Assembly (NCBI GenBank): GCA_905235625.1
Contig: CAJOLX010000002.1
Location: 1-64,000 of the forward strand
DNA from: an uncultured Clostridia bacterium
GTDB lineage: Bacteria > Bacillota > Clostridia > Oscillospirales > Acutalibacteraceae
Direction of reading: 5' to 3'
DNA: 64,000 nucleotides
Shown here: piece by piece, positions 7,153 through 13,992 of the stretch
Layout of the letters: the number at the start of each line of letters is the position of its first letter
Position numbering within the stretch: position 1 is the first letter of the stretch
The notes under the pieces: generated by a model
Told to the model about the DNA's origin: nothing
Seen by the model: only the letters and a program-made list of their open reading frames with translations
Databases searched by the model: none
Made by a program: the position numbers and the translations under genes

Positions 7153-8700
7153 TCAGCCTTCGGTGATTTCTTCGTTTTCCTTATGCCTCTGAGCGCGCAT
7201 TTCCTCAAGCTCTGCATACATCTTCTGCTTTTCCTCACCCTCAATCGAATAAAGAGTTTTGAGGATGATGGCTTTGATAACGTTTGCGAGAGAATAGCCG
7301 AATACAAGGAACGCAAGCAGCCACAGGCAGGTTCTCATATAAGTGGGCTGAGCCTGCATGGTCTTTACAAGGTCGCCCTCAGTGGAGGACATGTAACCGA
7401 CCCAGGAGATAAGGAAGGGAATTGAGAGCTCCTTTAAATAGTTGATGCCGGTGTTGATCCAGCCGGGCACGATGCCCTGAATAGCTTCCATGCGGTCGCC
7501 GGTCTGCCACTCAAGGTAGTCGTAGTATTCGACGTTGAAGTGGGAGTTTGAAAGCTCCTGAATGCCGATGCCTACGCCGAAAAGGAAATAGAAAATATAG
7601 AAGAAAATGCTGTTCCAGCCGCTGAAGAACATAAGCCCGAATTTAGCTTCCACAAAACAAATCATAAAGAGCACTGTTGCGGATATAAACGAATAAGGGC
7701 CGCAGAATTTAAGGAGTTTAGTGGGTTCATGCTTCTGCGAGAGCTTTGCGGTAAGCACGTTGCCGACTGCCGTGCCTATAGCTGTGGGAAGCGTGAGCAA
7801 AAGGTTTTTGGATGAGCCTACGGTTATTGCGGCAAGGTAGGTGCTGAATTTTCCGAGCGCAGCAAGATTGTTGGCCCAGGTCATATACTGATAAGCTCTG
7901 TAGTTTCTGTATTTAAACAGCTGGAAAAGCGCTTTTGAAATTTTGACCTTTTCTTTCTTGGGCAGCTCAATACGTTCTTTGCAAAACAGGCCGCACATAA
8001 GGTTGCCGAACGCGGTAACTACAGCCGCTACAACGGCAAGGGTCATGTACATCTTATTTTTATCGTCGCTGAACAAGCCGTAAACAAAGGTGCCGAGATA
8101 TGCTGCGCCGTAACCGACGTAATATGAAAGCTGCCATACGGTGGCAACGATTTTCTTCTCTTTCGGGTTGGGAGAAATAACCTGCGCCACATTCTGGCCG
8201 ACGTTATTAAAAGCGTTAAAAATCGTTTGGCAAAGGGCAATGCCGTAGCGGAAAAGCGTCAGATTCCGCAGCGCGTCGGCTGCGGCGACGGGGTCGGGGC
8301 CGACAGCTGCTGCCGTCCAGCTCTTCGGCACGTAGAAATAAAGGACTGTTAAAACGAAAATGGGAATAAGGCATATAATATACCACTGGCGGTATCTGCC
8401 CCAGCGGGTCTTCCATTTCTGCACCACAACGCCGACAACAAGGCCGATAAGAATGCCGACTACGGTCGTGAGAGTGGTCTGAACAGCCAAAATGCGGGCA
8501 ATCTGGTCGGAACCGACACCTGCCGGCCCGAAATAAAGCTCATGCAAAAAGGCCGCGGCAAGAGTGCCGGTAAGGGTTGTGCCGAACATTCCGCCGATTC
8601 TGGCAAGAGAAAGGCAAACGTATTCAAAAGTCGTAACGTTTTTGCCGGTATCGGAAGGCAACGTGTTTTTCGGTTTGTTTATTGCTTCGATATTACTCAT
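7153..8700 (-). CDS. GPH-family (MelB-like) sugar:cation symporter
   Basis: Polytopic membrane protein of 515 residues with about twelve hydrophobic segments and the layout of glycoside-pentoside-hexuronide:cation symporters of the major facilitator superfamily. Long N- and C-terminal tails are hydrophilic; the C-terminus is a charged helix (YSIEGEEKQKMYAELEEMRAQRHKENEEI). An unusually long extracellular loop (WTAAAVGPDPVAAADALRNLT) sits near residue 130. It probably imports the oligosaccharide or glycoside that the downstream GH43 enzyme cleaves. It is the middle gene of a three-gene operon, 14 bases after the phosphoesterase. Confidence 0.85.
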   Translation of the reverse strand: MSNIEAINKPKNTLPSDTGKNVTTFEYVCLSLARIGGMFGTTLTGTLAAAFLHELYFGPAGVGSDQIARILAVQTTLTTVVGILIGLVVGVVVQKWKTRWGRYRQWYIICLIPIFVLTVLYFYVPKSWTAAAVGPDPVAAADALRNLTLFRYGIALCQTIFNAFNNVGQNVAQVISPNPKEKKIVATVWQLSYYVGYGAAYLGTFVYGLFSDDKNKMYMTLAVVAAVVTAFGNLMCGLFCKERIELPKKEKVKISKALFQLFKYRNYRAYQYMTWANNLAALGKFSTYLAAITVGSSKNLLLTLPTAIGTAVGNVLTAKLSQKHEPTKLLKFCGPYSFISATVLFMICFVEAKFGLMFFSGWNSIFFYIFYFLFGVGIGIQELSNSHFNVEYYDYLEWQTGDRMEAIQGIVPGWINTGINYLKELSIPFLISWVGYMSSTEGDLVKTMQAQPTYMRTCLWLLAFLVFGYSLANVIKAIILKTLYSIEGEEKQKMYAELEEMRAQRHKENEEITEG

Positions 8701-8714
8701 TTTTAACGCTCCTT

Positions 8715-10067
8715 TTATTTCAGTTTCAATACGGCGTTGTAATCGTCAATGCCGTAATTACCTGCTGTGTGCTTCATTGTTTCATAAAAATCAAGCGGTT
8801 CGCCCTGTGCGCCCTTGAAATTCTTAAATAACGGCGCAAGACGGCGGAAAATTTTGAGCAGAGTGTCTCCGCCGGGCGTTCCCTCCACATAGGGCTGATT
8901 GCCCTCGAATATGCTGCGAACAAGGGAAACGGCAAGTTCCACAAACGAATCTTTTTTGATTTGCGGGTCGGCCTTGACAAGCAGAATGCGCGAAAAACCG
9001 CCAACAGTCATTTTGGAAAGCTTTTTGCCGATAATCGGAAACACCTTATTCAAAGCAGGAGTCGGCTTAATTGAAACTTTGCGCATGAATTTTTCGGGAT
9101 CGTTTTGCATACGGTCTATCAGCGTGCGAATCATTCTGTCAAACTGCGCTATAAGGTATTCCTTTGAGCTGAGGCCATGTTTATCCCAATCAAATTCGGG
9201 CGTTTGAATGCTTTTGATTTCAACCGTGCTTTCATCCTGCACGGTGACAAGGCGAATAAATGACGGCCAGCCGATAACCGAACCGGTGCAAACGTCATAA
9301 AATTTATTTCCCTTGGCTGTTTCCGTAACATTGATGCTTTGATTGTGCATATGCCCGGTAAAAATCAGATGGACGCCGTTATCGGCAAGGGTGTCAACGA
9401 GCTTCTGAGCTTCCGCCTGCCGCGCATCCCCTATCAAGGAAAGAATAGGCTGACCGGGCAAAACGGGATAATGCTCCATGGCTATCATAACTTTTCCGTC
9501 CGATTGCGCCTGCTTTGCCTGCTCCTCTATCCAGCCGAGAAATTCGTCATCATAAGCAATGTGCTTCTTGCCGTCAATGTCGTTGCAGATAACGAGCAGA
9601 CGAACGTCTTCGGAGAGATCGGCAACGTAAGAGAGATGCTCCTTATTGAAAGCTATGGCGTCATCAAAGCCGAATTCTCTGTAATAGTCGTAAAGCTCCG
9701 AGAACGAGGCGCTTTCGATTGAATATCGTCCGTTTTCATTAAAGCCGAAGGAATTGTTGTCAAAATCATGACCCGCGGTAACAACGTAGATTTTTTTACC
9801 GCTTTTTTCTTTAAATTCCCGCAGGAGCTTCACGAAATCATCGTGACAGGGTTTCTCTCCCCAAAAAGTCAGGTCGCCGGCAATCAGCAGAATATCCGCT
9901 TCTTTCGCGTCGGTGAGATAATCAAAAACAGCTTCGTTTATGCTTTGCGTTTCGGCAAAGCATTTTTGCTCACCATCCATAAACTCCTCATATTCTTTGC
10001 CGTAAGCGCCGAGCGAGTTTTTAAAATAATGAGTGTCTGTAATCAGATAAAATTTCAGCGGCCGCAA
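8715..10067 (-). CDS. Calcineurin-like metallophosphoesterase
   Basis: Protein of 450 residues with the two-metal phosphoesterase motifs in order: LITDTHY (D-x-H), LLIAGDLTFWGEKPCHDD (GD), a third block VVTAGHDFDNN where GNHD is usual (Asn replaced by Gly), MIAMEHYP and LIFTGHMHNQS (GHxH). It lacks a signal peptide. The start is the TTG at 10067: CCCCTT at 10075-10080 reads AAGGGG on the minus strand with a seven-base spacer, while the longer frame to 10127 has no such site. The substrate is unknown. It leads the symporter-GH43 operon, so a phosphosugar or nucleotide linked to carbohydrate use is possible but unproven. Confidence 0.8.
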   Translation of the reverse strand: MRPLKFYLITDTHYFKNSLGAYGKEYEEFMDGEQKCFAETQSINEAVFDYLTDAKEADILLIAGDLTFWGEKPCHDDFVKLLREFKEKSGKKIYVVTAGHDFDNNSFGFNENGRYSIESASFSELYDYYREFGFDDAIAFNKEHLSYVADLSEDVRLLVICNDIDGKKHIAYDDEFLGWIEEQAKQAQSDGKVMIAMEHYPVLPGQPILSLIGDARQAEAQKLVDTLADNGVHLIFTGHMHNQSINVTETAKGNKFYDVCTGSVIGWPSFIRLVTVQDESTVEIKSIQTPEFDWDKHGLSSKEYLIAQFDRMIRTLIDRMQNDPEKFMRKVSIKPTPALNKVFPIIGKKLSKMTVGGFSRILLVKADPQIKKDSFVELAVSLVRSIFEGNQPYVEGTPGGDTLLKIFRRLAPLFKNFKGAQGEPLDFYETMKHTAGNYGIDDYNAVLKLK

Positions 10068-10093
10068 CGTATTACCCCTTTCTTTTAAGCCGG

Positions 10094-10109
10094 TGTGTTT
10101 TATAACACA
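10094..10109. promoter_or_regulatory. Candidate operator in the sugar-operon leader
   Basis: The palindrome TGTGTTTTATAACACA has six-bp arms about a four-base centre. It lies between the predicted transcription start (~10130) and the ribosome site of the phosphoesterase, a typical place for a sugar-responsive repressor roadblock. No regulator gene is nearby. Confidence 0.45.
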
Positions 10110-10136
10110 ATCGGCATATTTAAACAATTTGTTGTT

Positions 10137-10165
10137 ATTATATAGTATTTTTACGCTTAATTCAA
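10137..10165 (-). promoter_or_regulatory. Promoter of the phosphoesterase-symporter-GH43 operon
   Basis: Minus strand TTGAAT (10160-10165), 17-base spacer, TATAAT (10137-10142). The long AT-rich leader runs to the TTG at 10067. Confidence 0.75.
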
Positions 10166-10221
10166 TAATTTTATGTATTTTTAATGGTAATTAATGGATT
10201 TTTACTCATTCTATATTAAGG

Positions 10222-10260
10222 AAAATCCCGGCTCACCTTATCGGTAAACCGGGATTTTTT
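10222..10260 (-). terminator. Intrinsic terminator of the repeat-protein gene
   Basis: Ten-bp arms 10222-10231 and 10249-10258 (AAAATCCCGG / CCGGGATTTT) lie downstream of the stop at 10322 on the minus strand. It is A/T-flanked on both sides and may act in both directions. Confidence 0.75.
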
Positions 10261-10321
10261 CATTTTAGCTTAAAGTAACTGGTAAATCAAATCAATAATC
10301 GACTTGTAAACCGCTCGTTTA

Positions 10322-13300
10322 TCAGGATATTTCAATAGGTTTGAGCAAGCCGAAAAGACGCTTGAAGAACGATATGATGACGTTGAAGAATCCTGTCTTT
10401 ACGTCAACCTTTATCGTTGAGGTCAATGATTCAACTTCTTCTCCGTCGGCGTTAACGTAAATCACCTTATAGCTTGTGTCTGATTTAAGCCTGTCGGAAG
10501 TCCAATCAATTGAAGCGGTGCCGTCAACCACATCGGCAGATTTTACAACGTTTCCTTTTTCGTCAACAATGCAAAGTCTTCCGCCTGCCCCGTTTTCAAG
10601 CTTAACTCTTATGCGAACGGAGCCGTTATAATCTATCGTATAATTGGATGAACCTTTTCTGATAGACGTGTTTGCGTCTCCGGCAATAACCGTTCCGTCC
10701 TTTTCATTTATTACTTCATAATAAGGTATTCCGTCACTGTCAAATTTTATGGTGACGCTTCTGCATCGCCAGCCTAAAGGAGCGGGATTTTCAACAATCG
10801 TATACGGGCCGCGCCTGATTATTTGAGTGATAAAGCCTGTGCTTGTGCCGGTTGACGGATCATAAGTTAACGTAACTGTTTCCATTAAAGCGCCTTCGGC
10901 ATCGAATATATCGACGTTTACATTTTCGGGAGGCAGCTCGCCGTCTTTAAGACCATCCCAGACCTTCACAATTTTATCAACAACGAACCTATTGACGATT
11001 TCCCAATGGCCGCCTTGACCGTCATCAACAAACCTTGCGTCTTCAAACTTCCAGCCTGCGGGAATATTATCCTCTATCACGTTCGCTGCGTGAATAATCG
11101 TGCCGCCGACGCTCGTGCCGGTAGCGGGATCATAATACAGCGTTATTCTGCCGATTTCGCTTCCGGCGTTATCAAGAAGAATTACGTCAATATCGGGCGG
11201 AGTATAGCCGTCCGGCATATCTTCCCAAATCTTGACATACCGGCATTCGGTTACCTCCGGCTCATATTTATTGATGATTTCCCAATAACCGCCGTCTTCG
11301 TTTTCAACGAATCTTGCGCTGATGAAAACCCAGCCCGTGGGAACGGGATTTTCAACAATACTGCCGATAGGTCCCGTGTAGAAGCCCGTGCTTACGCCGG
11401 TATACTGATCATAGTAAAGAGGAACGCTGCCTACTACGTTTCCGCTTCCGTCAAGAATATCAACAAAAATCGGGCTCGGAGGCGTTACGCCGTCGGGCAG
11501 ATCCTGCCAGATTTTAACAATCTTGGTTTCGGTTTCGGGAGGAATCCACCTGTTAATAATTTCCCAGTGACCGCCTTCATCATCCTCAACAAACGTTGCG
11601 CTTACAAACGTCCAGCCTGCGGGAACGTTATCTTCTTCTTCTCTTACGTCTGCAGCGGATATATTGGAAATGCCGATGCTCGTGCCTGTTGCCGGGTCAT
11701 AATGCATCGTTACGGTTCCGATAGGATTACCATTGAGATCAAGAAGGGTTATGTCAAAGTCGGGAGGAGTTACACCGTCGGGCAGATCTTCCCAAATCTT
11801 GATATATCTGTACTCTTTCTCTTCGGGTTCATATCTATTGATAATTTCCCAGTGACCGCCTTCATCATCTTCAACGTACGTTGCGCTTACAAACGTCCAG
11901 CCCGTGGGAACGTTATCTTCTCTTACGTCTGCAGCAGGAATAGTTGAATAGCCGATGCTCGTGCCTGTTGCCGGGTCATAATGCATCGTTACGGTTCCGA
12001 TGGGATTACCATTGAGATCAAGAAGGGTTATGTCAAAGTCGGGAGGAGTTACACCGTCGGGCAGATCTTCCCAAATCTTGATATATCTGTATTCTTTCTC
12101 TTCCGGCTCATATTTATTGATGATTTCCCAATAACCGCCTTCATCATTCTCAACGAATCTTGCGCTCACAAACGTCCAGCCTGCGGGAACGTTATTTTCT
12201 CTTACGTCTGCAGCAGGAATAGTTGAATAGCCGACGCTCGTGCCTGTTGCCGGGTCATAATGCATCGTTACGGTTCCGATGGGATTACCATTGAGATCAA
12301 GAAGGGTGATGTCAAAGTCCGGAGGAATTACGCCGTCGGGCAGATCTTCCCAAATCTTGATATATCTGTACTCTTTCTCTTCGGGTTCATATTTATTGAT
12401 AATCTCCCAGTGACCGCCTTCATCATCCTCAACGAATCTTGCGTTCACAAACGTCCAGCCTGCGGGAACGTTATCTTCTCTTACGTCTGCAGCAGAAATA
12501 GTTGAATAGCCGACGCTCGTGCCTGTTGCCGAGTCATAATGCATCGTTACGGTTCCGATAGGATTACCGTCGACGTCAAGCTGGGTTATGTCAAAGTCGG
12601 GAGGAGTTACACCGTCGGGTAAATCTTCCCAAATCTTTACGTATCTGTAATTCTGCTCATCATCGGGATCGCCTTTTTCACTGTTTACAACATCATAAAC
12701 ATAGTAAGAAAATCCATTTTCATCCTGCATTAATATAGGACCGTTAATGGTAGTAGACCATCTTGAGGATGGAGACTCAACAATATTCCAATTGCCCGCC
12801 GGATCGACACCTGTAAAGAAAGGCAAAGTCCAGCCGGTTGAAGAATCCATTGTCATTGTTGTGGAGCCGCCTTCACCGTTAATTTCGGGAGTAGCGGCGT
12901 GACCCTCGTTGCCGAAGTCATCCGTTGCCGTAAAAGTAACAGAAAGTCCGGCCGGATCTATTCCATCCCATTCTTTATGAATTATAAAAAAGTGATCGGC
13001 GTTTGAATTGAATATCCTGAGGGAATTAGTATCCTTATCCCAGATAAAAACAGAAGTGTTATAACCTTGTATTGATATTTCATCAAAGAATGTGCCGCGA
13101 AGCTCCCAATTTGATAATGAATGATTATTGGATACTACACCGTATTGATCTGTGGCATTGTTTAGCAGGGCTAAAAAGCTGTTTGAAAAAAATACCGTTG
13201 CGCTGTAATTATTGGAGCTGTCTAATGTTACTGATTGTGTATTGCCTGCGTCGTGCCATTCAAAAGAAAATGAATGAGGAACAGCGCCGGGTTGACCTAT

Positions 13301-13447
13301 TCCGGAAAAGCTGAGATCTTCCCAGTATTTGGTAACGGTAACAGGCACCCCATCATCTGCGAATGCAGATAAAGTGCCGATAAAAGTGGATGAAATCATC
13401 AGAAATGCCAAAAGCAAAGCCAGATTTTTTCTTAAACTTTTTTTCAT
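10322..13447 (-). CDS. Secreted protein with seven Cna_B-like repeats
   Basis: Large exported protein of 1041 residues. MKKSLRKNLALLLAFLMIS... is a classic signal peptide cleaved after about ALSAFA (residues ~25-30). An N-terminal region of ~240 residues follows, with a first KYWEDL unit. Then come seven repeats of 88-98 residues, each beginning K-I/V-W-x-D/G and ending W-E-I-I/V-N-K/R, the pattern of Cna_B/collagen-adhesin stalk domains. Repeats 1-4 are nearly identical. The C-terminus has a beta-rich domain and ends in a basic, amphipathic FFNVIISFFKRLFGLLKP helix; no LPxTG motif is visible. ATG 13447 was chosen because AAAGGAG lies eight bases upstream (13456-13462). It likely forms a surface stalk or adhesin. 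It stands alone between terminators. Confidence 0.85.
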   Translation of the reverse strand: MKKSLRKNLALLLAFLMISSTFIGTLSAFADDGVPVTVTKYWEDLSFSGIGQPGAVPHSFSFEWHDAGNTQSVTLDSSNNYSATVFFSNSFLALLNNATDQYGVVSNNHSLSNWELRGTFFDEISIQGYNTSVFIWDKDTNSLRIFNSNADHFFIIHKEWDGIDPAGLSVTFTATDDFGNEGHAATPEINGEGGSTTMTMDSSTGWTLPFFTGVDPAGNWNIVESPSSRWSTTINGPILMQDENGFSYYVYDVVNSEKGDPDDEQNYRYVKIWEDLPDGVTPPDFDITQLDVDGNPIGTVTMHYDSATGTSVGYSTISAADVREDNVPAGWTFVNARFVEDDEGGHWEIINKYEPEEKEYRYIKIWEDLPDGVIPPDFDITLLDLNGNPIGTVTMHYDPATGTSVGYSTIPAADVRENNVPAGWTFVSARFVENDEGGYWEIINKYEPEEKEYRYIKIWEDLPDGVTPPDFDITLLDLNGNPIGTVTMHYDPATGTSIGYSTIPAADVREDNVPTGWTFVSATYVEDDEGGHWEIINRYEPEEKEYRYIKIWEDLPDGVTPPDFDITLLDLNGNPIGTVTMHYDPATGTSIGISNISAADVREEEDNVPAGWTFVSATFVEDDEGGHWEIINRWIPPETETKIVKIWQDLPDGVTPPSPIFVDILDGSGNVVGSVPLYYDQYTGVSTGFYTGPIGSIVENPVPTGWVFISARFVENEDGGYWEIINKYEPEVTECRYVKIWEDMPDGYTPPDIDVILLDNAGSEIGRITLYYDPATGTSVGGTIIHAANVIEDNIPAGWKFEDARFVDDGQGGHWEIVNRFVVDKIVKVWDGLKDGELPPENVNVDIFDAEGALMETVTLTYDPSTGTSTGFITQIIRRGPYTIVENPAPLGWRCRSVTIKFDSDGIPYYEVINEKDGTVIAGDANTSIRKGSSNYTIDYNGSVRIRVKLENGAGGRLCIVDEKGNVVKSADVVDGTASIDWTSDRLKSDTSYKVIYVNADGEEVESLTSTIKVDVKTGFFNVIISFFKRLFGLLKPIEIS
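10688..12649 (-). repeat. Seven tandem ~279-bp coding repeats
   Basis: Repeat boundaries from the protein: R1 12649-12371, R2 12370-12092, R3 12091-11813, R4 11812-11528 (two extra codons), R5 11527-11246, R6 11245-10982, R7 10981-10688. R1-R3 are exactly 93 codons and near-identical at DNA level; R5-R7 are strongly diverged. This gradient suggests recent unequal exchange at the N-terminal side. Confidence 0.85.
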
Positions 13448-13515
13448 CAAGAAATCTCCTTTCATCTTGAAATAGACTCTGAGTAATGCTTTTGCGATGG
13501 ATAACGGTGATTAAC

Positions 13516-13540
13516 AAAAAGCCTGAACTTAAAGGCTTTA
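13516..13540 (-). terminator. Second terminator ahead of the repeat protein
   Basis: Seven-bp arms 13518-13524 and 13533-13539 (AAAGCCT / AGGCTTT), followed on the minus strand by a T-run. It lies between the first terminator and the start codon at 13447, so it may act as an attenuator for the repeat-protein gene. Confidence 0.55.
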
Positions 13541-13564
13541 ATAAATCATGACGAATCATCTCCT

Positions 13565-13605
13565 AAAAAAATAAAAAAGGCAGCATTGTATAACACAATG
13601 ATGCC
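13565..13605 (-). terminator. Strong terminator of the small structured unit
   Basis: Eleven-bp arms 13579-13589 and 13595-13605 with one mismatch; on the minus strand it is followed by TTTTTTATTTTTTT. Confidence 0.8.
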
Positions 13606-13619
13606 GCAATTTAATGATT

Positions 13620-13718
13620 TTAAAATTTGAAGCTTATCGGGGCGCGCCAAAACAAGGGTGAGAGCTTTTCGGAGCTCAAACCCTTTGGTGAAAAATAATC
13701 GTAAAACGATCTTTCCAT
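13620..13718 (-). CDS. Possible 32-residue peptide inside a structured RNA
   Basis: An ATG at 13718 is preceded by AAGGGCGG with a seven-base spacer and opens 32 codons ending in TAA, immediately before a strong terminator. The peptide would start MERSFYDYFSPKGL and end WRAPISFKF: basic, aromatic-rich, and with no membrane segment. The same DNA folds well as RNA: an ATCGT/ACGAT hairpin (13698-13710) and a long two-part hairpin at 13654-13685 (AAGGGT + GAGCT pairing with AGCTC + ACCCTT). It may therefore be a small RNA or leader rather than a gene. I do not recognise the family. Confidence 0.35.
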   Translation of the reverse strand: MERSFYDYFSPKGLSSEKLSPLFWRAPISFKF

Positions 13719-13929
13719 AGAGAAACCGCCCTTAAATCCTATTTTGCTGATATGAAATTTCATTATGATATATAAATTTTAATTGAAAAAGGAAATAATA
13801 TCAAGAGTTATTATCGCTCAATTTACTTTTGAGATTTAGTGCAATACTTACAAAAAATCATTGTGTAAAACAACAAAAGAATGATAATTTGACTTTAAAT
13901 TTAGCGGATATATATAATAATGGTAAAAT

Positions 13930-13962
13930 ACCGGGGCGCTGGCTTCAAGCCCGCACCCCGGT
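13930..13962 (-). terminator. Terminator of the protease-serS operon
   Basis: Long GC-rich hairpin, ACCGGGG... pairing with ...CCCCGGT, with inner GC and GGCTT/AAGCC pairs, followed on the minus strand by ATTTTA. It lies 30 bases after the protease stop. Confidence 0.8.
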
Positions 13963-13992
13963 GTATTTGCTTATATACGGTTGTTATGTTTA

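Larger units (their letters stand above)
13448..13992. other. Stretch upstream of the repeat protein, without a long gene
   Basis: Contents from right to left: the protease terminator (13930-13962), about 200 very AT-rich bases without a clear gene, a structured minus-strand unit with a 32-codon ORF (13620-13718), a strong terminator (13565-13605), a second weaker terminator (13516-13540), and a ~65-base leader of the repeat protein. I found no good sigma-A promoter between the second terminator and the repeat-protein start. Confidence 0.55.

Noticed and set aside
11006-11947. Long open frame (313 codons) on the plus strand opposite the repeat protein
   Set aside because: It mirrors the repeat protein in period, has repeated cysteine/alanine-rich content, no ribosome site, and signal peptide and repeats are on the other strand.
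10688-12649. Tandem duplication of separate genes
   Set aside because: The repeats are in one continuous reading frame with a single signal peptide.
13440-13740. Cyclic-di-GMP riboswitch ahead of the adhesin-like gene
   Set aside because: I looked for the GEMM-I and GEMM-II core sequences in the leader and did not find them.
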